Positions 21,979 through 28,033 of a stretch of 28,033 bases of DNA are shown one piece after another (position 1 is the first letter of the stretch; each line of letters opens with the position of its first letter). The translations under genes were made by a program, and so were the position numbers. This DNA comes from DATEEW01 sp035273665 (GTDB lineage Bacteria > Pseudomonadota > Gammaproteobacteria > Burkholderiales > SG8-39): positions 1-28,033 of the forward strand of contig DATEOW010000203.1 of the NCBI GenBank assembly GCA_035273665.1, given 5' to 3'. The notes beneath the pieces are model-generated. The model worked only from the letters and a program-made list of their open reading frames with translations. It did no database searches and had not been told where the DNA came from.

Positions 21979-23499
21979 ATGCACGGCTCCTTTTTTCGAA
22001 GCAAAGACGGGCTTTTCACCCTACTCATTCTCCTGTTCGCAGCGGCTTTACGTCTCTTCGACATCAGCGATGAATCGCTATGGCTCGATGAAGGTTACTC
22101 CTGGTGGGATGCGCAACAAGGCTTGACCGCGCTGTGGACGCTGGTCCCTCAATGCGATCCGCATCCCCCTCTTTACCCACTACTGTTGAAGCTGTGGATC
22201 GCGGTCGGGGGCGATAGTGTGCTGGCGCTGCGCGGCTTGTCGACGGTTTTCAGTCTGCTTGCCGTTTTCTTCGTGATCCGCGCAGGCAGTCGTATCAGCG
22301 CACAGACCGGTTGGATCGCCGGTCTACTGTTCGCGGCCGCACCTTTCCAGATCGAGTTTGCCCAGGAGGCGAGACCGTACACCTTGGTCGTGCTCGGCGC
22401 CGCCCTCATCCTTTACGGTTTCTTGAGATTGGCTCATCCGGCGCACAACGAGCGTTCGGGGTCCGGTCTCGCGGCCGTTTTCATTGGGGGCGCCATATCG
22501 CTCTGGTCGAACAACACCGCGATATTCACCGTAACCGGCGCAGGGCTGGTCGCTATCGGTCTCTTATGGGTCGATTCGCGCAGCCGTCATCTCACGCGGG
22601 GATTTTTCTTAATCGCGATCTCGTTGCTCCTTTGTTGGCTGCCTTATGTGCCGGTTTATTTGCAGCAGGCGCAAGGCATATCGAGCGACTTTTGGATTCC
22701 CTATCCTTCGCCTTGGCGTGTATTCAACGAACTGCGCTTTGTCTTCGGCTTTGCGTCGTTCCAAGTGCTGTGGTTTTTGTTCCCGCTTTGGATGTTGGGT
22801 TTGTACTGCCTCTGGTCCGCCGGCAAGCGGCGCGCGGCCTGGATTCTTTTCGGTCTTTTCCTTTTGCCCGCATTGCTGAACCTTTCGGTCAGTTTGCTGG
22901 TGAAGCCGATATTCCTCGCCCGAGCGCTGATCGGTATGGCCCCGGCGTTCTACATCGCTGTCGCCGCAGCCATTGCGGCGTTGGTCCGACCTGGCGTGCG
23001 TCATGCGGCGCTGGCCGTGTACGTGGGAACCTGTGTTTTCATGACAGCGCAGTTGATCTATGCGCCTGTACGCAAGGAACCTTGGGATCAGATCGCGAGC
23101 GCCCTCATCCAGCAAGGAGGGGGCAATACGCTGGTACTCGCGGTGCCGAATGAAATGGCTTTGCCCCTACGTCACGTTTTAATGCGCAAGAGCAAGACGC
23201 TGGAGATACGCGGCGTGCCGGCGGACTTTCCCGCCCCCGGACTTCCCGCGCGCTATCCTTCCGGCAAATGCGCGCCGTCTGTCGTCGGCCAAGATCTCTC
23301 GGCGGTTGTTGCCCAGACACAGGGCCGACAAACCGTTCTTTTTCTCACGCGCGCCGGCAATGTGTATGACCCACAAGACCAGATTCGCCCCTTGCTCGAA
23401 GCCGGCGGCTTCAAATTGGCCCGAACCCTGCGCTTCATGCCCGGTTTTGTAGAAGTACATGTCTTTCAGGCGCCCGAAGTCATGCACGCCGCAAAATAG
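21979..23499 (+). CDS. GT-C family membrane glycosyltransferase (ArnT/PMT-like)
   Basis: This 506-aa polytopic inner-membrane protein probably transfers a sugar from a polyprenyl-phosphate donor on the periplasmic side. A first hydrophobic segment (LFTLLILLFAAALRLF) is followed by the first periplasmic loop motif SLWLDEGYSW, carrying the Asp-Glu pair typical of GT39/GT83 enzymes. Many further hydrophobic segments follow. The last ~150 residues are soluble. ATG 21979 has only a weak purine-rich stretch before it. It follows the flippase/hydrolase/sulfotransferase genes but after a terminator, so it may have its own promoter. Donor and acceptor are unknown. Confidence 0.82.
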   Translation: MHGSFFRSKDGLFTLLILLFAAALRLFDISDESLWLDEGYSWWDAQQGLTALWTLVPQCDPHPPLYPLLLKLWIAVGGDSVLALRGLSTVFSLLAVFFVIRAGSRISAQTGWIAGLLFAAAPFQIEFAQEARPYTLVVLGAALILYGFLRLAHPAHNERSGSGLAAVFIGGAISLWSNNTAIFTVTGAGLVAIGLLWVDSRSRHLTRGFFLIAISLLLCWLPYVPVYLQQAQGISSDFWIPYPSPWRVFNELRFVFGFASFQVLWFLFPLWMLGLYCLWSAGKRRAAWILFGLFLLPALLNLSVSLLVKPIFLARALIGMAPAFYIAVAAAIAALVRPGVRHAALAVYVGTCVFMTAQLIYAPVRKEPWDQIASALIQQGGGNTLVLAVPNEMALPLRHVLMRKSKTLEIRGVPADFPAPGLPARYPSGKCAPSVVGQDLSAVVAQTQGRQTVLFLTRAGNVYDPQDQIRPLLEAGGFKLARTLRFMPGFVEVHVFQAPEVMHAAK

Positions 23500-23509
23500 G
23501 GGCGGGAGC

Positions 23510-23538
23510 TTGCTTTAGCCGTGCCCGCACACCATACT
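23510..23538 (+). promoter_or_regulatory. Possible sigma-70 promoter of the response regulator gene
   Basis: TTGCTT (23510-23515) and CATACT (23533-23538) are spaced 17 nt apart, about 60 nt before the start at 23597. The matches to consensus are only partial. Confidence 0.3.
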
Positions 23539-23596
23539 GGACACGGACTTAGCTGGGATACATCAAACCGGCATCAGCACAAGGCGGAGGTTTTTC

Positions 23597-24100
23597 ATGC
23601 CCGAGCACATTCGCACCGTTGCAAATCAGATTGAAGCCGATGCGTCGCGGTACACCACACGCGACGATGAGCTGGAAAAATCCAGCGACTTCGAAATCCC
23701 CCGAGACGGCGTCTTGCTCATCGACGATAACGAAGATGATGCGGAGCTTAGCCTCCGATGTCTGAACAAATTACACCTTGACGTGCCCATACTTTGGGCG
23801 AGCGATAGCGCGCAAGCCATTAAAAAATTAGAGAATGTCTCCAGCGTCCGTGAATTGCCGCGCGTGATTCTCCTGGACCTGAAAATGCCGTGCGTAGATG
23901 GATTCGAGGTATTGCGACGAATACGGGCCAAACCCAAGCTTCGGGACATGACTGTAATCGTCATGGTGAGTTCGCTGCGCGACCCCGAGTTACCGCGTTC
24001 GATAAGTGCTGGCGCGAGTACTTATGTGGTCAAACCTTTGCGTCCCGACGGATTTTATGCAGCCTGCGAACGAGCGGTACTGAACTGGCCAGGACGCTGA
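23597..24100 (+). CDS. Single-domain response regulator (Rcp/CheY-like)
   Basis: The 167-aa protein has a 35-residue charged N-terminal extension, then one receiver domain and no output domain. Acidic-pocket residues are D43 and D44 in LLIDDNEDDAELS, the phospho-acceptor is D94 in ILLDLKMP, and the conserved lysine is K146 in VVKPLRPD. The DDNEDDAEL start is typical of Rcp1-like regulators paired with phytochrome-type or hybrid kinases. No kinase gene is nearby. AAGGCGGAGG precedes ATG 23597. It may act as a phospho-relay or by protein contact. Confidence 0.9.
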   Translation: MPEHIRTVANQIEADASRYTTRDDELEKSSDFEIPRDGVLLIDDNEDDAELSLRCLNKLHLDVPILWASDSAQAIKKLENVSSVRELPRVILLDLKMPCVDGFEVLRRIRAKPKLRDMTVIVMVSSLRDPELPRSISAGASTYVVKPLRPDGFYAACERAVLNWPGR

Positions 24101-24105
24101 CGGTC

Positions 24106-24237
24106 TTAACGACGGCTGCGGCCAGCGGTGAAATGGATGCCGGTGCTGAGAACAGCCAGCGAGAAGGAAAGCGCGAACACCAGCTCGGGGCTGCTGAACT
24201 GGATGGCGCTGAACGTCAGGGCGGATAGAAACAGCAC
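24106..24237 (-). CDS. Predicted small membrane protein (43 aa)
   Basis: A minus-strand frame from GTG 24237 to TAA (24106-24108) encodes 43 residues. They begin MLFLSALTFSAIQFSSPEL (GTG read as Met), continue through a hydrophobic span VFALSFSLAVLSTGIHF, and end in a basic tail GRSRR. Shine-Dalgarno GAGG lies 7 nt before the GTG, and an in-frame TAA lies 15-18 nt upstream, so the start is well bounded. One or two membrane segments with a positive C-terminus fit a small inner-membrane protein. Its TAA lies 5 nt past the convergent response-regulator stop. The family is unknown. Support is the ribosome-binding site plus the coherent hydrophobic profile. Confidence 0.5.
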   Translation of the reverse strand: MLFLSALTFSAIQFSSPELVFALSFSLAVLSTGIHFTAGRSRR

Positions 24238-24374
24238 GGAAATACCTCGGAATTAAGCTCCCCGATCCTTGCCGACTTCGATTCTTTGCGCTACTTCCAC
24301 TACTTCCCGCGCGTGATCTTTGCCCTGAGCGCTCCCCATTGTCGAACACTTTTGAACCTCCGCAAGGAAACTTT
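24238..24374. other. Intergenic segment with a possible 28-aa minus-strand frame
   Basis: On the minus strand ATG 24339 opens a 28-codon frame (MGSAQGKDHAREVVEVAQRI, then a short charged tail). It ends at TAA 24253-24255, 15 nt before the 43-aa frame. The peptide would be an amphipathic helix, but no ribosome-binding site precedes it, so I do not call it a gene. I see no terminator or clear promoter here. Confidence 0.3.
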
Positions 24375-24644
24375 GTGACGAAAGCCTCTCCCATCGATTT
24401 GCAAGAAGTCGCTCGGCTCGTGCAGGCCTTAGAAGACGATTTGGAACGCGTTCAAGCCGGCAGCGGGGACCTTGAGGCGCTACGCGCCGAAGTGGAAGCT
24501 TTGCGAGCTGCCCTGCATCAACCTGATCATCACGAAGTGCGAGAACGCCTGCAAGGCGTTCACGGTTTTCTCGGGGAAGCGGAAGACACCGCTTTCAAGG
24601 GTGCCCAATACATCGGCGACATCGGCCGCATGCTTGGTATGTAA
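24375..24644 (+). CDS. Small coiled-coil protein of unknown function (89 aa)
   Basis: GTG 24375 is chosen because AAGGAAA lies at the right distance before it. An earlier in-frame TTG (24339) has no ribosome-binding site. The protein begins MTKASPIDLQEVARLVQAL (GTG as Met) and has a heptad-like, Leu/Glu-rich stretch (LEALRAEVEALRAALHQP), then a glycine-containing C-terminus (GVHGFLGEAEDTAFKGAQYI). It has no Cys, signal peptide or membrane segment. It is probably a cytosolic helical, self-associating protein. It sits 33 nt before sdaA and is likely co-transcribed. I do not recognise the family. Confidence 0.7.
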   Translation: MTKASPIDLQEVARLVQALEDDLERVQAGSGDLEALRAEVEALRAALHQPDHHEVRERLQGVHGFLGEAEDTAFKGAQYIGDIGRMLGM

Positions 24645-24677
24645 TTTTTCTGGCGCAGCAATGCGCCGGTGCTTCTC

Positions 24678-26057
24678 ATGTCTATCAGCGTATTCGAATT
24701 ATTCAAAATAGGTATCGGTCCATCGAGTTCTCACACGGTGGGGCCGATGCGTGCCGCCTTGCGTTTTACGCAGGGTCTGAAAGAAGCGGGCTTGCTGCCT
24801 AGCGTTGCCTCCATTAAGGCGGAGCTTTATGGCTCGCTCGGTGCGACAGGGAAAGGACACGGCTCCGATAAAGCGATCATGCTTGGGCTCGAAGGTAGCG
24901 ATCCGGAAACCGTGGTGACCCAGGGCATCGACGCACGATTGCAGGCGATTCGCAGCGCCTCGCGCCTGAGCCTACTGGGCGAACACGAGATCGCGTTCAA
25001 TGAGCGGGAGCACCTGCTGATGTATCGGCGCGAGTCCTTAGCTTTTCATCCGAATGGCATGCGTTTCAGCGCCTTCGATCAAGCGGGTGCTTTAGTGGTC
25101 GCTCGTGTCTATTACTCCGTGGGCGGTGGCTTCGTCGTCAATGAGGATGCGGTCGGTGCAGATCGGGTGGTCCTAGACGAGACGCCTTTGACCTATCCGT
25201 TTCGTAGCGGCGCGGAATTGCTTCGGTTGTGCAAAGAGACAGGGCTGTCGATTAGCCAGATCATGATGGCCAATGAGAAGGCATGGCGCAGCGAAGAGGA
25301 TACGCATTCCGGCTTACTCCGTATCTGGGATGTCATGCAAGACTGCGTCAAACGAGGCGCGACCAACGAGGGCATCCTACCCGGCGGCCTCAAAATCCAA
25401 AGACGCGCAGCCGCGCTCTATCGCAAGCTATCCGATATGCCGGAATCGAATCTGCGGGATCCGTTGATCGTGCTCGACTGGATCAGCTTTTATGCAATGG
25501 CCGTGAACGAAGAAAATGCGGCCGGTGGGCGAGTGGTGACGGCGCCCACCAATGGTGCTGCCGGCATCATCCCGGCCGTATTGCATTACTACGCGCGCTT
25601 CGTCCCGGGTGCAAACGACGATGGCGTCGTGCGTTTTCTTCTCACCGCCGCTGCAATTGGAATCCTTTATAAAGAGAACGCCTCCATTTCCGGCGCCGAG
25701 GTCGGGTGTCAGGGGGAGGTGGGTGTGGCGTGTTCCATGGCAGCAGGCGCGCTTGCCGAAGTACTCGGTGGAACGCCGGAGCAGGTGGAAAACGCCGCAG
25801 AGATCGGTATGGAACATAATCTGGGCCTCACTTGCGATCCCATTGGCGGTCTTGTGCAAGTGCCCTGCATCGAGCGTAATGCTGTGGGATCGGTGAAAGC
25901 CATCAGTGCCGCACGTCTTGCATTGAACGGCGATGGCAAACATTTCGTTTCTCTCGACAAGGTTATTCGTACCATGCGAGAGACAGGCGCCGATATGAAA
26001 ACGAAGTACAAAGAAACTTCACGCGGCGGATTGGCCGTGAATGTTATCGAGTGCTGA
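24678..26057 (+). CDS. sdaA: L-serine ammonia-lyase, iron-sulfur type
   Basis: This enzyme deaminates L-serine to pyruvate with a [4Fe-4S] cluster. The 459-aa single-chain form has the N-terminal SVFELFKIGIGPSSSHTVGP signature. The C-terminal catalytic domain has candidate cluster cysteines in VGCQGEVGVACSMAAG and LTCDPIGGLVQVPCIERN. The cluster is oxygen-sensitive. ATG 24678 matches the family start; an upstream in-frame GTG (24669) is less likely. The Shine-Dalgarno is weak, which may mean coupling to the 89-aa gene. Its 3' end overlaps the convergent alpha-hydroxyacid dehydrogenase by 14 bp. Confidence 0.96.
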   Translation: MSISVFELFKIGIGPSSSHTVGPMRAALRFTQGLKEAGLLPSVASIKAELYGSLGATGKGHGSDKAIMLGLEGSDPETVVTQGIDARLQAIRSASRLSLLGEHEIAFNEREHLLMYRRESLAFHPNGMRFSAFDQAGALVVARVYYSVGGGFVVNEDAVGADRVVLDETPLTYPFRSGAELLRLCKETGLSISQIMMANEKAWRSEEDTHSGLLRIWDVMQDCVKRGATNEGILPGGLKIQRRAAALYRKLSDMPESNLRDPLIVLDWISFYAMAVNEENAAGGRVVTAPTNGAAGIIPAVLHYYARFVPGANDDGVVRFLLTAAAIGILYKENASISGAEVGCQGEVGVACSMAAGALAEVLGGTPEQVENAAEIGMEHNLGLTCDPIGGLVQVPCIERNAVGSVKAISAARLALNGDGKHFVSLDKVIRTMRETGADMKTKYKETSRGGLAVNVIEC

Positions 26058-27237
26058 GAGAATGATGGACAAGCATTTCGGGCCTTAGCTCGGCGACCGA
26101 ATTGCATCCCAGTTGACCCAGCCCGCGATCGATTTCTCGCATCAGGATGTCGATGGCATGTGATGCGCCTTCTTGGCCGCCGGCGGCGAGACCGTACAAA
26201 GTAGCGGTACCAATCATTACGCCATGCGCACCCAGCGCAAGCGCTTTCAATACATCGGTGCCGCGCCGAATGCCGCCATCCAGCAGAATGGTCGTTTGAT
26301 CTCGGACAGCTTGTGCAACAGCGGGCAGAACATCCATTCCCGACACGCAGCCATCGAGTTGTCGGCCGCCGTGATTGCTCAGCACGATGCCGTCGCAGCC
26401 CAAATCGACCGCTCGCTGAGCATCCTGCACATTCAATATGCCTTTGATGAGTAATTTCCGGGGCCACTCTTTGCGTAGCCAGGCGACATCTTCCCAAGTG
26501 ATTTGCGGTGAGAGCAAGCGGGGCAGGTATGCCACCCCGGCGCGGGCGCTTTGGGCTTCCGCCGGCATGAAATCGGCGATGTTTTCAAATCGCGGCACGC
26601 CATGCGGGATGAGAACGTCCCAGATCCAACGGGGATGGCGCGCCACATCGAGCAGATTGCGTCGTGTCAGCACGCCCGGTTCGCGGTAGTTCCGTCGGTC
26701 CCATTCGCGAAAGCCGAACACGTTTGCATCCGTAGTAAAAACTAGCGCTTCATACCCAGCTTCGTCCGCGCGCCGCATGATATCGCGTGCGATTGCACGG
26801 TCGGTCATGATGTACAACTGCATCCAAAGGCGGCCGCCTGCGGCTGCGGGCAATTCCTGCAGACGGACGTTCGACATCGTGCTGAGCGTGAAGGGAATAC
26901 CGACGTCGGCCGCGGCCCGTGCCAACGCGACGTCGCCGCGACGGTGAAGCATTCCGTTCAAAGCGGTTGGCGCAATAATGAGTGGCGCGTTGGTCGCGCG
27001 CCCGAACAAATCGATTTTTTGCGCGCGGGCATGCGTGTGGACCAGCGTGTTGGGTACGAAACGCCAGGATTCGAATACCGCACGGTTCCAACGCAGTGTG
27101 CACTCGTCTTCCGCGCCGCATTCCACGTATTCGAAGGCGAAGTGCGGGACGCGACGTCGCGCGATACCACGCAATTCTTCGATGGATAGGGCCCGGCGAA
27201 AATCTTTACCGGAATAATGTTTTCGTCTGAGAGCCAA
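26044..27237 (-). CDS. FMN-dependent alpha-hydroxyacid dehydrogenase (L-lactate dehydrogenase-like)
   Basis: This 397-aa TIM-barrel flavoenzyme oxidises an (S)-2-hydroxyacid to the 2-oxoacid. The N-terminal ARRRVPHFAFEYVECGAEDE matches the LldD/MdlB family. The FMN and active-site segment SNHGGRQLDG holds the catalytic His, followed by LLDGGIRRGTDVLKALALGA for FMN phosphate binding. Membrane attachment is typical of LldD and MdlB but cannot be shown here. It could be L-lactate, mandelate or another hydroxyacid dehydrogenase. ATG 27237 is a clear start. It is 33 nt after the ygiD-like gene and may share its transcript. Confidence 0.87.
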   Translation of the reverse strand: MALRRKHYSGKDFRRALSIEELRGIARRRVPHFAFEYVECGAEDECTLRWNRAVFESWRFVPNTLVHTHARAQKIDLFGRATNAPLIIAPTALNGMLHRRGDVALARAAADVGIPFTLSTMSNVRLQELPAAAGGRLWMQLYIMTDRAIARDIMRRADEAGYEALVFTTDANVFGFREWDRRNYREPGVLTRRNLLDVARHPRWIWDVLIPHGVPRFENIADFMPAEAQSARAGVAYLPRLLSPQITWEDVAWLRKEWPRKLLIKGILNVQDAQRAVDLGCDGIVLSNHGGRQLDGCVSGMDVLPAVAQAVRDQTTILLDGGIRRGTDVLKALALGAHGVMIGTATLYGLAAGGQEGASHAIDILMREIDRGLGQLGCNSVAELRPEMLVHHSLSTR

Positions 27238-27270
27238 GATATCGAAGTGTTAGGGCGCCGCTTTCGCGCG

Positions 27271-28033
27271 TCAGGTGTTTGTCTGTTCCGGCGGTGTTCC
27301 CTTTGGATCGGGTAACGGTGCTGCCGGTTGTTTCAATGCGCCTTCCGCGCACGGCGCCATGCCCAGCACATAGCTTGTCATGGTAATCGCGCCAAGTGTG
27401 CCACCTTCAACGAGCACTTCGGCCGATTCTTTGGCGGCGTCGCATAGACCGGCGAAATATACGAGGGGCAGGAAGTGCTCCATGGTCGGCACAGCCTGGC
27501 CATATGATGGGTGTGTTTGGATCTCGCCGATATTTTTCGGCTCGGTGCACATGATGCGTTTCACAGCGGCGTCGAAGTCCTGTCCCCAATCGTAAGCCGA
27601 ATCGCGAAGGCTCCAATCGACGCGGCGAAGGTTGTGGACAATGTTTCCGCTACCCACGATGAAAATGCCGCGTTCACGCAAGGGCGCGAGCCGTGCACCC
27701 AAATCCAGGTGATAAGCCATCGGCGCGCCGGCATGAATGGACAGTTGCAAGACAGGCACGTCGGCGCGTGGGAACACGTGTGCAAGCACCGACCAGGTGC
27801 CGTGATCGAGGCCCCAGCTATCCTGATCGAGCGAAACGCAGGCGGGCTTTACGATATCGACGATCTCATCGGCTACTTTTGGCGCGCCGGGCGCGGGATA
27901 GTCAAAGTCGAAAAGCTGTTGCGGAAAACCGTAGAAATCATGGATGACTCGCGGCTTCGGCATTGCGGTTACCGCGCTTCCGTTAATGAACCAATGCGCC
28001 GAGATCGCGAGTACTGCGCGCGGACGAGGTAGG
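27271..28033 (-). CDS. ygiD: DODA-type extradiol dioxygenase, YgiD-like (5' end outside window)
   Basis: The frame runs off the right edge, so it is 5'-truncated; about 253 codons are visible. Reading inward, it passes LPRPRAVLAISAHWF, then an internal Met at 27963 that is not the true start, then IHDFYGFPQQLFDFDYPAPG. The family is the LigB-like zinc- or iron-dependent 4,5-DOPA dioxygenase group. Metal-site histidines are the one in SAHWF and that in TMEHFLPL. GSGNIVHNLRRVDW is also strongly conserved in E. coli YgiD. The N-terminal metal His lies outside the window. The biological substrate of bacterial YgiD-like proteins is not settled. Confidence 0.92.
   Translation of the reverse strand, partial: LPRPRAVLAISAHWFINGSAVTAMPKPRVIHDFYGFPQQLFDFDYPAPGAPKVADEIVDIVKPACVSLDQDSWGLDHGTWSVLAHVFPRADVPVLQLSIHAGAPMAYHLDLGARLAPLRERGIFIVGSGNIVHNLRRVDWSLRDSAYDWGQDFDAAVKRIMCTEPKNIGEIQTHPSYGQAVPTMEHFLPLVYFAGLCDAAKESAEVLVEGGTLGAITMTSYVLGMAPCAEGALKQPAAPLPDPKGTPPEQTNT

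Noticed and set aside
1..28033. CRISPR array, tRNA, rRNA, IS element or prophage
   Set aside because: I saw no spaced direct repeats, cloverleaf sequences, rRNA segments, transposase or integrase genes, or flanking direct repeats.

Overview
The window is about 28 kb of chromosomal DNA, roughly 55-60% GC by eye and densely packed with genes. It looks like a beta- or gammaproteobacterium. Supporting signs are the earP-efp pair with a rhamnosylatable Arg32 in EF-P, a divergent metR/metE pair with a MetR-type TGAA-N5-TTCA palindrome, a glutathione-dependent formaldehyde detoxification pair, a PabB-PabC fusion and a DOPA-dioxygenase (YgiD) type enzyme. I cannot place it more precisely. No tRNA, rRNA, IS element, prophage or CRISPR array was recognised.

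Layout. 1-3.8 kb: the tail of an unknown gene, a HAD phosphatase fused to a P-loop ATPase, then earP and efp, closed by a strong terminator. 3.8-4.75 kb: a 325-bp intergenic stretch with two inverted repeats, a 65-aa acidic protein, and a small secreted protein whose reading frame runs through a terminator hairpin. 4.76-8.67 kb: pabBC on the minus strand, divergent from frmA-fghA. 8.7-12.9 kb: an MscS channel, then metR and metE around a shared operator. 12.9-14.2 kb: a small secreted protein, bcp, and between them a probable minus-strand small RNA. 14.3-16.8 kb: a cyclopropane-fatty-acid synthase and argD. 16.9-23.5 kb: a surface-polysaccharide-like group made of a flippase, a secreted glycoside-hydrolase-like protein, a sulfotransferase-like protein and a GT-C glycosyltransferase, with a second possible minus-strand small RNA inside it. 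23.6-28 kb: a single-domain response regulator, small proteins, L-serine dehydratase, an FMN alpha-hydroxyacid dehydrogenase and the truncated ygiD-like gene.

How genes work together. EarP rhamnosylates EF-P to relieve ribosome stalling at polyproline. FrmA and FghA convert the formaldehyde-glutathione adduct to formate. MetR should control metE and itself. The flippase-to-sulfotransferase genes are almost certainly co-transcribed (10-nt gap, then a 4-bp overlap) and may export and modify a glycan.

The least ordinary content is non-coding or very small. There is a ~94-nt predicted RNA at 13465-13558 with two CCUCC (anti-Shine-Dalgarno) motifs. A second predicted RNA at 21746-21877 carries the same CCUCCCUG octamer directly before its terminator. 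A 43-aa membrane peptide is predicted at 24106-24237. The HAD-ATPase fusion is the most unusual large protein.
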